Shown: positions 1 through 6,991, counted from the stretch's first letter. The stretch is DNA of 7,519 bases from Pseudomonadota bacterium (GCA_021804705.1 JAJZHC010000063.1:1-7519); one strand, 5' to 3'. Numbers and translations are program-made. The notes: generated by a model not told the origin, from the letters alone.

Positions 1-1040
1 CCCACGCCACCGGCCATCCCCACCAGCCCCGTCATGACCCCAATTTCCCTGCGAAATCGTTGTGGTACCAATTGAAACACGGCACCGTTGCCCATTCCGA
101 GCGAAAGCATGGCCAATACAAATCCTGCCAATGCCATCCAGGATTGCGGCAGGCCCACTCCCACGACGGACAGTGCGCCCGCGGCCACCAGATAAACCAC
201 GCTGAGCAACCGGATGCCGCCGAAGCGGTCCGCCAGGGCTCCGCCCATGGGACGCACCAGAGATCCGGCGAAGACGCATGCCGCGGTAAAGAAACCGGCG
301 GTTCTGGGTTCCAGGCCGTACTGCGTGTTGAAGTAGATCGTGAGCGACGAAGCCAGCCCCACAAAGCCGCCAAAAGTGACCGAATAGAAGAACATGAACC
401 ACCAGGCATCCTTGTCCTTCAACACCAGCAGGTATTCCGACAGGCGCTTGGGTGGCGGCGCATTGGGCGCATCCCTGGCCATGATCACATAGGCCAGCAG
501 CACCAGGCTGAGTGGGATCAGCGCCAGTCCGAACACATTGCTCCAGCCAAAAGCGGTCGCCAGTGAAGGTGCGAAAAGCGCCGCAAAGACGGTTCCCGAA
601 TTTCCTGCCCCGGCAATGCCCAGCGCCTTGCCCTGATGTTCTGGCGGGTACCAGCGCGAGGCCAATGGCAAGGCTACGGCAAAGGAAGCGCCGGCCACGC
701 CAAGAAACAGCCCCAGTACCAGGACCTGTTCATAGCTGTGGATGCCCCACCACCAGGCCACGAACAGGGCGATGATCACGACGACCTGACCGATGATGCC
801 GGTGATGCGCGCATTGAGGTGATCCACCATGATTCCCAACACCAGTCGCAGGGCCGCGCCCGACAACACCGGTGTCGCCACCATCAATCCCTTCTGGACA
901 TGATCGAGATTGAGATCCCTGGAGACCTGCACACCCAACGGACCCAGAATGACCCAGACCATGAATGCCAGATCGAAGTAGAGAAACGCTGCAATGAGCG
1001 AAGGCGTATGTCCAGATTGCAAGAAAGATTTTCGATCCAT
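1..1040 (-). CDS. narK: NarK-type nitrate/nitrite transporter, MFS family (3' end beyond window)
   Basis: Inner-membrane transporter of the nitrate/nitrite porter (NNP) family, which imports nitrate for the reductase encoded upstream. I translated 346 residues from the ATG at 1040; the frame stays open to the window edge, so the C-terminus is missing. Many hydrophobic helices are visible. Family marks include an arginine in helix 2 (R65, in ALRLVLG) and one in helix 8 (R263, in LVRPMGG), which by position should match the two substrate-binding arginines known in E. coli NarK. Glycine-rich nitrate-signature segments are at about residues 141-150 (GIAGAGNSGT) and 338-346 (GLVGMAGGV). An AGGAG Shine-Dalgarno lies 6 bases before the ATG. 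The gene starts 28 bases after the nasA stop, so it is probably the fourth gene of the operon. The family is clear; whether it is a nitrate/proton symporter or a nitrate/nitrite exchanger cannot be told from this fragment. Confidence 0.93.
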   Translation of the reverse strand, partial: MDRKSFLQSGHTPSLIAAFLYFDLAFMVWVILGPLGVQVSRDLNLDHVQKGLMVATPVLSGAALRLVLGIMVDHLNARITGIIGQVVVIIALFVAWWWGIHSYEQVLVLGLFLGVAGASFAVALPLASRWYPPEHQGKALGIAGAGNSGTVFAALFAPSLATAFGWSNVFGLALIPLSLVLLAYVIMARDAPNAPPPKRLSEYLLVLKDKDAWWFMFFYSVTFGGFVGLASSLTIYFNTQYGLEPRTAGFFTAACVFAGSLVRPMGGALADRFGGIRLLSVVYLVAAGALSVVGVGLPQSWMALAGFVLAMLSLGMGNGAVFQLVPQRFRREIGVMTGLVGMAGGV

Positions 1041-1068
1041 GATCGGCTCCTGATGTGCGTCGTACGTT

Positions 1069-3918
1069 CTACAAAATGTGTTGTGCCGGTTGCGACTGCC
1101 TTGACACAAGGCGCTTCAATTCGGGCAGGCAGGACCCGCAGTTCGTGCCGCACTGAAGCGTCTCCTGCAAAGTCAGCAGTCGTTGCGCCGCAGTTTCTGC
1201 CACCGCTCCCTGCAATGCCGTGACAATGACTTGCTCGGAAACATTGAAGCAGTTGCAAACCACTTTTCCACGCGCCACGGGTTTTCCCGGCGGGGCTTTT
1301 CCAGGGGTCAGCAGCGCGCGCCCAAGACCTTCCACGGAAGTGCCGCTCTCGAGGTAATCCTGCAACCAGGAGGCCGCAGCCACCTGGGCTGTTTCGCCGG
1401 ACACGAGTACGGCCGCCAGTTTTCCGTGCAGCGCGCCGGTCAGGCCGATACGAATCAAGCGGCTGATGCCGCGACGCCTGTCCTGATAACGCAATACCCC
1501 GGGTTCTCCGGCATGCAGTCCCAGCACCGCCTCGATGGCGTTGCGCGTGGCCTCCGGTGCCGCATCGTAATCGGCAATCCTCAACAACACGCCTACTGGC
1601 GCCTCATGGCCCTGCGTTTCATGACCAAACAACACACAGCTGCCGAAAGCGAAGCCACTCATATGCGCACGCAACGACATCCGGACAGTCAGCGCCGTGT
1701 GCTCCGGCAGCCAGGCAAAAGCTGTCAGGCGCCATGGCAGCTCTGCCTTGATGATCTTGATGGCGGCATGCTTGAGCTCGGGTTGCCCGGAATCAGCATC
1801 AATGGCAGGCAATGTCAGGGTGTTGACGCCAAACCCTGGCGCACCACCGGCCTGTCCGGCTACCGACTCTTCACCCCAGTGCATGGCTACAAAGGCCTGC
1901 ATGGGCGCCACTTCTTCCGAAGGTTGCAGTGGTAATACCTGACTGCCGCGACGACTGGTGAGATGAACCAGATCTCCTGCCTGCAGGTTCATGCGCGCGC
2001 AGTCCGTTGGGGAAATTTGCACCACAGGTTCGGGGGCATGCGCATAGAGCCGCGCCAAAGTGCCGGTACGGCTCATGCCGTGCCACTGGTCGCGCAGCCG
2101 CCCTGTCGTCAGCGTAAAGGGATAGCGCGCATCTGCAGGCTCGGCAACGGCGCGAAATGGCGCTGCCACAAATCTTGCACGCCCGTTGGCTGTGGCAAAC
2201 ACACCATCCTCGTAGAGCCTTGCCTTTCCAGACATGGCGCCTGACGGCATGGGCCACTGTTGCGGTCCGTGCGTTTCAAGAAAGCCATAGGACAAACCGG
2301 TGATGTCCAGGTCGCGCCCGGCCGTGCTGGCCCGATGTTCCAGCCAGATGGACTCCGGGCTGTCATAGGGAAACAATGAGTTTCCCGATCGTGTGGCATG
2401 TTCCAGCAGCTTTTCCATGCGTTGCCCTACCGCTACGGCAATCGCCCAGTCATGGCGCGCCTGACCGAAGGGGGCTACTGCAGGCAGTACCCGGCTGATG
2501 CGGCGTTCCGAATTGGTGACGGTGCCTTCCTTTTCTGCCCAGGTGGTGGCTGGCAACAAGACATCCGCAAACGGCACGGTGGCCGTATTGCGATAGGCTT
2601 CCTGCACCACCACGAATTCCGCGCGCGTCAGGGCCTCATGCACGGCTCCCTGGTTTGGCATGGATTGCGCGGGATTGGTGCAGACAATCCAGATGGCCTT
2701 GAGCGTGCCACCACGCAAGGCTTCGAAAAGGGGAACGGCCGTCAAGCCAGGCTGCTCCGGAACCGATGTCACATCCCACAGTTCTGCCACTTCAGCCCGA
2801 TGTCGGGGATCGGCGAGGTTGCGGTGCGCCGACAGCAGGTTGGCCATTCCGCCTACCTCGCGCCCCCCCATGGCGTTGGGTTGCCCCGTCAGGGAGAAGG
2901 GACCGGCACCGGGCTTTCCAATCTGCGCAGTGGCCAGATGCAGGTTGATGAGCGTGGCATTATTTGCCGAACCCGAGGTGGATTGATTGAGCCCCTGGCA
3001 ATACAGCGACAGCGTGGCTTCCGATTGCGCAAACAATCGTGCCGCCTCGCGCAGATCTTCTTCGCGGATGCCGCAGCACTGCGCGACAGCGCGTGGCGTG
3101 AATTCGGCCACCCTGTTTCTCAACGCCTCGAATCCTTCGGTATGCGCGTCAATGTAGCGCCGATCAACCCAGCCTTCCCATAACATGACGTGCAGCATGC
3201 CGTGATGCAACGCCACATCCGTTCCTGGCGCGATTCTCAGGAACAGGTCGGCGCTTTGGGCGGTATCCGTCCAGCGCGGATCCACCACGATCAACTTCAT
3301 CTCCGGATTCATGGCGCGCGCAGCTTCGATGCGTCGAAACAACACGGGATGCGCATAAGCCGTATTTGACCCGGAAATGAAAATGACCCTGGCGTGCTCG
3401 ATATCCTCGTAACTACAGGGCGGTGCATCAGCCCCCAGCGTCTGCTTGTACCCGGCAACGGCACTGGACATGCACAGGCGCGAATTGGTGTCGATGTTGT
3501 TTGTTCCGATCAGGCCCTTGGCGAGCTTGTTGAACACATAATAGTCTTCCGTCAGGAGCTGTCCGGACACGTATATTCCGACGGCATCAGGGCCATCACG
3601 GCGAATGATTTGCGCAAAGCGCTGCGCCACGGCGTCCAGTGCGGTATCCCATTCCACGACACGACGTGCAGATGAACGCTCATTGCGCATCTCGGGGTGG
3701 CTTGCGCGAACCTGCTCGTACACGTGGGGCTGTGCCGTCAGGTGGAGCGTGGCGCCTTTGCTGCACAGACGCCCGAAATTAGCCGGGTGCTCGGGGTCGC
3801 CTCGCACGCCCGTGATGCGTTGCACCCCTGCAACATCGGGTGCAGACTCGATCAGCATTCCGCAGCCCACACCGCAATAGCAGCAGGTGCTGCGCGTGAT
3901 TTGCGTTGCGCCATTCAT
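1069..3918 (-). CDS. nasA: Assimilatory nitrate reductase catalytic subunit (Mo-bisMGD, [4Fe-4S], C-terminal Bfd-type [2Fe-2S])
   Basis: Cytoplasmic 949-residue enzyme reducing nitrate to nitrite. The N-terminal [4Fe-4S] motif is C12-x2-C15-x3-C19-x32-C52, followed by K54, the conserved lysine of this family. C149 in RLCMSS is the expected molybdenum ligand. The molybdopterin oxidoreductase core runs to about residue 590, and the dinucleotide-binding domain (TTGRLRDQWHGMSRTG, 604-619) to about 725. No Tat signal is visible, which fits an assimilatory Nas enzyme rather than periplasmic Nap. The C-terminus adds a linker (about 730-885) and a Bfd-like domain with C888-x-C890 and C927-x2-C930; C923 is an extra cysteine nearby. 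This [2Fe-2S] domain presumably accepts electrons. The ATG at 3918 overlaps the nirD stop by 4 bases and has AGGTG 4 bases upstream. No NasB/NasC-type FAD reductase is present in the window, so the electron donor is unknown. The family call is firm. Confidence 0.96.
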   Translation of the reverse strand: MNGATQITRSTCCYCGVGCGMLIESAPDVAGVQRITGVRGDPEHPANFGRLCSKGATLHLTAQPHVYEQVRASHPEMRNERSSARRVVEWDTALDAVAQRFAQIIRRDGPDAVGIYVSGQLLTEDYYVFNKLAKGLIGTNNIDTNSRLCMSSAVAGYKQTLGADAPPCSYEDIEHARVIFISGSNTAYAHPVLFRRIEAARAMNPEMKLIVVDPRWTDTAQSADLFLRIAPGTDVALHHGMLHVMLWEGWVDRRYIDAHTEGFEALRNRVAEFTPRAVAQCCGIREEDLREAARLFAQSEATLSLYCQGLNQSTSGSANNATLINLHLATAQIGKPGAGPFSLTGQPNAMGGREVGGMANLLSAHRNLADPRHRAEVAELWDVTSVPEQPGLTAVPLFEALRGGTLKAIWIVCTNPAQSMPNQGAVHEALTRAEFVVVQEAYRNTATVPFADVLLPATTWAEKEGTVTNSERRISRVLPAVAPFGQARHDWAIAVAVGQRMEKLLEHATRSGNSLFPYDSPESIWLEHRASTAGRDLDITGLSYGFLETHGPQQWPMPSGAMSGKARLYEDGVFATANGRARFVAAPFRAVAEPADARYPFTLTTGRLRDQWHGMSRTGTLARLYAHAPEPVVQISPTDCARMNLQAGDLVHLTSRRGSQVLPLQPSEEVAPMQAFVAMHWGEESVAGQAGGAPGFGVNTLTLPAIDADSGQPELKHAAIKIIKAELPWRLTAFAWLPEHTALTVRMSLRAHMSGFAFGSCVLFGHETQGHEAPVGVLLRIADYDAAPEATRNAIEAVLGLHAGEPGVLRYQDRRRGISRLIRIGLTGALHGKLAAVLVSGETAQVAAASWLQDYLESGTSVEGLGRALLTPGKAPPGKPVARGKVVCNCFNVSEQVIVTALQGAVAETAAQRLLTLQETLQCGTNCGSCLPELKRLVSRQSQPAQHIL

Positions 3919-4265
3919 GGCACACCTGCGAGTTCCGCCTTGCTGAGGTACACCTGCCCATTTTCCACCATGACCGACAGCTGTTTCGCACAGCCGACAT
4001 CCGGCGCCACGGCTTCTCCGCTATCGAGTGCGATGTTCCATCCATGCAGGGGGCACGTGACGCGATGGCCGTGTACGATGCCCTGGGACAGCGGCCCACC
4101 CTTGTGGGGACAGCGATCGCGCAGAGCAAACACGCTTTGATCTTCCGTACGGAATATCGCAACGGGGCCAATGGCTGCACCTTCCAGCACGCGCGCCCCC
4201 GGCATGGGAATATCCTCCAGCGCCAGAACGGCAATCCATGTTTCCCGGGTTTCCACGAGGCTCAT
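3915..4265 (-). CDS. nirD: Nitrite reductase small subunit NirD, Rieske type with intact cluster ligands
   Basis: A 116-residue Rieske-fold protein and small subunit of the cytoplasmic NAD(P)H nitrite reductase. Both Rieske ligand pairs are present: C52-x-H54 (CPHKGG) and C71-x2-H74 (CPLHGW), 16 residues apart between C54-side H and C71. It should therefore bind a [2Fe-2S] cluster. E. coli NirD, as I remember it, keeps the fold but has lost these residues. The ATG at 4265 overlaps the nirB TGA by 4 bases, and an AAGGAG Shine-Dalgarno 7 bases upstream lies inside the end of nirB. The stop overlaps the nasA start in the same way, so translation of the three genes is probably coupled. On sequence alone it could be a generic Rieske ferredoxin, but its size and place directly after nirB make NirD by far the best call. 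Confidence 0.95.
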   Translation of the reverse strand: MSLVETRETWIAVLALEDIPMPGARVLEGAAIGPVAIFRTEDQSVFALRDRCPHKGGPLSQGIVHGHRVTCPLHGWNIALDSGEAVAPDVGCAKQLSVMVENGQVYLSKAELAGVP

Positions 4266-6721
4266 GACAGGGCTCCTTCTGCACTCGTGGCAAGCCGCAC
4301 CGACTGAAACTGTTTCCAGTCCACCCCGGCCGCTTCCTGTGCCTTCCAGGGATCAGGTGCGCCCCGCAAGGCAAACAGCAGCCGTTCAAACAGGGCGCGC
4401 CGCCCCTCGGCATCGTTGACGATGCGCTGGCGAATCACCTCCATGCCCACGCGCGACACATAGTGCACCGTGCGCTCCAGATACCAACCCTCCTCGCGGT
4501 ACAGTTGCAGAAACGCCCCGGAGTACTCCTTCACTTCATCGTCCGTTCTGACCTTGCACAGATACTGGGCCACTTCGGTCTTGATGCCACCATTACCGGC
4601 CACGTAAATTTCCCAGCCCGAATCCACGCCAATCACACCCACGTCCTTGATGCCCGCCTCCGCGCAATTGCGTGGGCAACCCGACACTGCCAGCTTGACC
4701 TTATGCGGCGAATACATGCCGAACAGCATTTTTTCCAGGTCGACGCCCATCTTCATGGACGACTGCGTGCCGAACCGGCAATGCTCGTCACCGACGCACG
4801 TTTTGACCGTGCGGATGGATTTGCCATAGGCATGGCCGGAGGGCATGTCGAGATCCTTCCATACGGCAGGCAGGTCTTCCTTGCGAATCCCCAGCAAGTC
4901 AATGCGTTGTCCGCCGGTGATCTTGACGGTGGGCACGTTGAACTTCTCCGCCACATCGGCAATGCGACGCAATTCTGCCGGATTGGTGAGCCCGCCCCAC
5001 ATGCGCGGCACCACGGAGTAAGAGCCATCCTTCTGGATATTGGCGTGGGCACGCTCATTAATGAACCGCGATTGCGGATCGTCGGCTGCCTCGTGGGGCC
5101 AGGTGGAAATCAGGTAATAGTTGAGTGCCGGCCTGCAGCTTGCGCATCCGTTGGGTGTGCGCCATTCCATGAATTGGCGCACGTCCTGTTGCGACAGCAG
5201 GTGGTGCTCTCGAATGGATTTCCGTACTTCGTCATGAGAGTGGTCCGTGCAACCGCACAGGGCTTTTTTTGTCGGCGTGTCGGAGTAGTCGGTCCCAAGA
5301 ACATTCATCAGGATCTGCTCCACCAGTCCGGTGCACGAGCCGCAAGACCCACTGGCTTTGGTGCACTTGCGTACGTCCTCCAGGGTGAACAGGCCCTGCT
5401 CCTGAATGGCTTTGACGATGGTGCCTTTGCTGATGCCATTGCAGCCACACACCTCGTCTGTATCCGCCATGGCCATGGCTTTGTTGTGGCCTTCATGCCC
5501 CACGTCGCCGATGTTGCTTTCGCCGAACATCAGGGTATCGCGCAGCTCGGCAATTTTCCTGCCTTCGCGCAGCAACTTGAAATACCAGGTGCCGTCTGCG
5601 GTATCGCCATACAGGCAGGCGCCCACCAGATGGTCGTCCTTCAATACCAGTTTTTTGTACACCCCACCCACCGGATCGGACAGGGTGATTTCTTCCATGC
5701 CCTCCCCCCCCATGAACGCTCCGGCGGAGAAGAGATCCACGCCCGTCACCTTCAACTTGGTCGAAGTCACCGATCCGGTATAGCGTCCAATACCCATGAA
5801 GGCCAGGTGGTTGGCGCACACCTTGGCCTGTTCGAAAAGCGGCGCCACAAGTCCGTAGGCCATGCCGCGATGGCTGACGCATTCCCCTACGGCGTAGATG
5901 CGCGGGTCATAGGTCTGGAGCGTATCGTTGACCAGAATGCCGCGCTGACAGGCCAGTCCTGCAGCCTCTGCAAGGCTTGTGTTGGGGCGTATTCCGGCAG
6001 CCATGACCACAAGGTCTGCGGGGGTCTCGCTGCCATCCTGGCAACGCACCGCACTGACGCGCGTGCCCGCATCGTTGGCTAGAAGTTCGCTGGTCTGCGC
6101 GCCCAGCCTGAACTGCAACCCCTTGGCCTCCAGGGATTGCTGCAGCAATCCCGCAGCCACGGGGTCCAGCTGCCGCTCCAGCAACCACGCCGCCAGATGG
6201 ATGACGGTCACGTCCATACCACGCAGCTTCAATCCGTTTGCGGCTTCCAGCCCCAGCAAACCACCGCCGATGACCACCGCATTGCGGTAATTTTTTGCCG
6301 CTTCGATCATGCATTCCGTGTCGTGAATGTCGCGATAGGTGATCACCCCAGGAAGGTCTTTGCCGGGAATGGGCAGAATGAAGGGCGATGAACCCGTGGC
6401 AATCAGAAGACGGTCATACTCCTGCACGATGCCATCTGTCGTGATGACCTGGCGTTTGACGCGATCGATGCGGCTGACGGTCTTGCCCAGATGCAGGCGA
6501 ATGCCATTCTCTGCATACCAGTCCAGGCCGTTGAGGATGATTTCATCCACGGTCTGTTCTCCTGCCAGCACCGGCGAGAGCAGGATGCGGTTGTAGTTGG
6601 GGTAGGGCTCAGCGCCAAACACCGTGATGTCGTACAGCTCCGGAGCCAGCTTGAGCAATTCTTCCAGGGTTCTGATCCCCGCCATACCATTGCCAATTAC
6701 CGCCAGTTTCATTTTTTTCAT
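4262..6721 (-). CDS. nirB: NAD(P)H-dependent nitrite reductase large subunit NirB (FAD, two Bfd-type domains, siroheme-[4Fe-4S])
   Basis: An 819-residue cytoplasmic enzyme reducing nitrite to ammonium with NAD(P)H. An N-terminal FAD fold (GNGMAG, residues 10-15) and an NAD(P) fold (GGGLLGLE, 152-159) form the pyridine-nucleotide oxidoreductase. A reductase C-terminal segment follows at about 310-400. Two Bfd-like [2Fe-2S] domains come next: C425/C427 with C460/C463, and C489/C491 with C526/C529. The nitrite/sulfite reductase half follows, with siroheme-[4Fe-4S] ligands C642-x5-C648 and C682-x3-C686. All expected ligands are intact and the length is normal for the family. I chose the ATG at 6721 because GGGAG lies 8 bases upstream and the protein then begins a few residues before the FAD motif, as usual. 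An in-frame ATG at 6769 has no Shine-Dalgarno and would sit inside the leader hairpin. A second ATG at 6712 is also possible (M4). It is the first gene of the nirB-nirD-nasA-narK operon. Confidence 0.96.
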   Translation of the reverse strand: MKKMKLAVIGNGMAGIRTLEELLKLAPELYDITVFGAEPYPNYNRILLSPVLAGEQTVDEIILNGLDWYAENGIRLHLGKTVSRIDRVKRQVITTDGIVQEYDRLLIATGSSPFILPIPGKDLPGVITYRDIHDTECMIEAAKNYRNAVVIGGGLLGLEAANGLKLRGMDVTVIHLAAWLLERQLDPVAAGLLQQSLEAKGLQFRLGAQTSELLANDAGTRVSAVRCQDGSETPADLVVMAAGIRPNTSLAEAAGLACQRGILVNDTLQTYDPRIYAVGECVSHRGMAYGLVAPLFEQAKVCANHLAFMGIGRYTGSVTSTKLKVTGVDLFSAGAFMGGEGMEEITLSDPVGGVYKKLVLKDDHLVGACLYGDTADGTWYFKLLREGRKIAELRDTLMFGESNIGDVGHEGHNKAMAMADTDEVCGCNGISKGTIVKAIQEQGLFTLEDVRKCTKASGSCGSCTGLVEQILMNVLGTDYSDTPTKKALCGCTDHSHDEVRKSIREHHLLSQQDVRQFMEWRTPNGCASCRPALNYYLISTWPHEAADDPQSRFINERAHANIQKDGSYSVVPRMWGGLTNPAELRRIADVAEKFNVPTVKITGGQRIDLLGIRKEDLPAVWKDLDMPSGHAYGKSIRTVKTCVGDEHCRFGTQSSMKMGVDLEKMLFGMYSPHKVKLAVSGCPRNCAEAGIKDVGVIGVDSGWEIYVAGNGGIKTEVAQYLCKVRTDDEVKEYSGAFLQLYREEGWYLERTVHYVSRVGMEVIRQRIVNDAEGRRALFERLLFALRGAPDPWKAQEAAGVDWKQFQSVRLATSAEGALS

Positions 6722-6729
6722 GACCCGAT

Positions 6730-6734
6730 CTCCC
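6730..6734 (-). promoter_or_regulatory. Shine-Dalgarno of nirB (decides the start)
   Basis: GGGAG on the minus strand, 8 bases before the ATG at 6721. It supports that codon over the longer in-frame start at 6769, which has no purine-rich site before it. The motif begins 3 bases beyond the foot of the leader stem-loop, so folding of that stem could affect ribosome access. Confidence 0.7.
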
Positions 6735-6737
6735 AAA

Positions 6738-6785
6738 GGTACCTCGGCAGCCTGGAATCGGTGTTCCATTTTCGTGCCGAGTACC
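6738..6785 (-). promoter_or_regulatory. Long imperfect stem-loop in the predicted nirB leader
   Basis: On the minus strand, GGTACTCGGCA (6785-6775) pairs with TGCCGAGGTACC (6749-6738): 11 base pairs with one bulged G. Inside the loop a second inverted repeat, TGGAA (6768-6764) with TTCCA (6757-6753), closes the six-base loop CACCGA. The whole is a stem, internal loop, stem and hexaloop of 48 bases. If the sigma-54 element is real, transcription would start at about 6783, at the 5' foot of this structure. Only three U residues follow the stem, so it is not an intrinsic terminator. It might stabilise the mRNA, control translation, or be a protein-binding palindrome in DNA; the sequence does not say which. 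Confidence 0.55.
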
Positions 6786-6793
6786 CCACTCCC

Positions 6794-6809
6794 AGCAAGA
6801 ATCAGACCT
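6794..6809 (-). promoter_or_regulatory. Probable sigma-54 (RpoN) promoter of the nirB operon
   Basis: The minus strand carries aGGTCTGATTCTTGCT, with GG at 6808-6807 and GC at 6796-6795 separated by exactly 10 bases. The -12 half (TTGCT) matches the sigma-54 consensus fully, while the -24 half has only the GG core of TGGCAC. The predicted start is about 6783, giving a leader of about 62 bases. The NtrC-like and IHF-like sites upstream raise confidence, because assimilatory nitrate operons in many proteobacteria are RpoN/NtrC dependent. Confidence 0.65.
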
Positions 6810-6828
6810 GTTTTAAAAATTTATTTAA

Positions 6829-6845
6829 ATTGATGCAATATCAAT
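6829..6845. repeat. Inverted repeat ATTGAT-N5-ATCAAT upstream of nirB
   Basis: Six-base arms at 6829-6834 and 6840-6845 are separated by five bases. The half-sites equal those of an FNR/ANR box (TTGAT…ATCAA), but the spacer is five bases instead of the usual four, so I do not call it an FNR site. The right arm overlaps the IHF motif. It could be a dyad for another regulator or chance in A/T-rich DNA. Confidence 0.4.
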
Positions 6846-6851
6846 GCGTTA
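6839..6851 (+). promoter_or_regulatory. Predicted IHF-binding site
   Basis: TATCAATGCGTTA on the plus strand matches the IHF consensus WATCAANNNNTTR at every defined position. An A/T-rich tract (6811-6831) flanks its 5' side, as is common for IHF sites. It is centred near -62 from the predicted start, between the NtrC-like dyad and the sigma-54 element, where DNA bending would bring the activator to the polymerase. The motif is short enough to occur by chance; its position is the stronger argument. Confidence 0.55.
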
Positions 6852-6884
6852 CTTGTACCTACTGTTTTTCAGGGCGGTTGCCAT

Positions 6885-6899
6885 GCCGCAAATGGGTGC
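6885..6899. promoter_or_regulatory. Possible second, weak NtrC half-dyad
   Basis: The plus strand has GCCG-C-AAATG-G-GTGC. The right half (GGTGC) matches the NtrC dyad fully, but only two of four core bases match on the left. Its centre lies 20 bases from the strong dyad, about two helical turns, so two dimers could sit on the same DNA face. This is suggestive only. Confidence 0.3.
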
Positions 6900-6904
6900 C
6901 TTGT

Positions 6905-6919
6905 GCACTGCATGGGTGC
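6905..6919. promoter_or_regulatory. Predicted NtrC-binding dyad (enhancer of nirB operon)
   Basis: GCACTGCATGGGTGC fits the NtrC core GCACY-N5-RGTGC at every defined position, and the pattern is symmetric so it reads on both strands. It lies about 130 bases upstream of the predicted nirB transcription start, a usual enhancer distance for a sigma-54 activator. It sits just below the rplQ terminator, so it belongs to the nirB side. NtrC would activate the operon under nitrogen limitation, inferred from the family. Confidence 0.6.
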
Positions 6920-6930
6920 GCTTCATGGGT

Positions 6931-6963
6931 AAAAAAAAACCGCCGGAAATTCCGGCGGTTTTT
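6931..6963 (-). terminator. Intrinsic terminator of the rpoA-rplQ operon
   Basis: CCGCCGGA (6940-6947) pairs perfectly with TCCGGCGG (6951-6958) around a 3-base loop, and the stem can extend through A:T pairs on both sides. Read on the minus strand the hairpin is followed by nine T residues, so it terminates transcription coming from rplQ, whose stop codon lies about 28 bases upstream. The opposite strand has only five T residues, so termination of plus-strand transcripts would be weaker. It should insulate the nitrate operon from ribosomal-operon read-through. Confidence 0.92.
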
Positions 6964-6991
6964 GGTGATGGCCTGGGTGACAGGACGGAGC

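Noticed and set aside
60..1223. Plus-strand open frames opposite narK
   Set aside because: The minus strand gives a continuous NNP-family transporter with a good Shine-Dalgarno. The plus-strand products are low-complexity His/Gln/Arg-rich shadows.
1183..3183. Plus-strand open frames of about 250-260 codons opposite nasA
   Set aside because: They are antisense to the conserved NasA coding region with no recognisable motif and no convincing independent gene signals.
4463..6082. Long plus-strand open frame (539 codons) opposite nirB
   Set aside because: It is antisense to a clear, full-length NirB with all ligands intact, and its translation shows no recognisable domain. It is a shadow of codon bias in G/C-rich DNA.
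6753..6768. ANTAR (NasR/NasT) antitermination hairpin
   Set aside because: The hexaloop CACCGA lacks the A at position 1 and G at position 4 expected for ANTAR targets. There is no second hexaloop hairpin and no following terminator.
6722..6769. Longer NirB starting at the ATG at 6769 (835 residues)
   Set aside because: No Shine-Dalgarno precedes it, it lies inside the leader stem-loop about 14 bases from the predicted transcript start, and the extra residues do not look like the conserved NirB N-terminus.
6738..6785. Intrinsic terminator or attenuator in the nirB leader
   Set aside because: Only three U residues follow the stem on the minus strand before GGGAG, so no U tract supports termination.
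6829..6845. FNR/ANR box (TTGAT…ATCAA) upstream of nirB
   Set aside because: The spacer is five bases (GCAAT) instead of four, which breaks the FNR spacing. Kept only as an inverted repeat.
6811..6850. Sigma-70 promoter for nirB using TTGATA or TTGCAT as -35
   Set aside because: TTGATA has no good -10 at 16-18 bases. TTGCAT with TAAAAC at 17 bases matches only 3/6 and 4/6. The sigma-54 element is better supported, though a weak sigma-70 start is not excluded.
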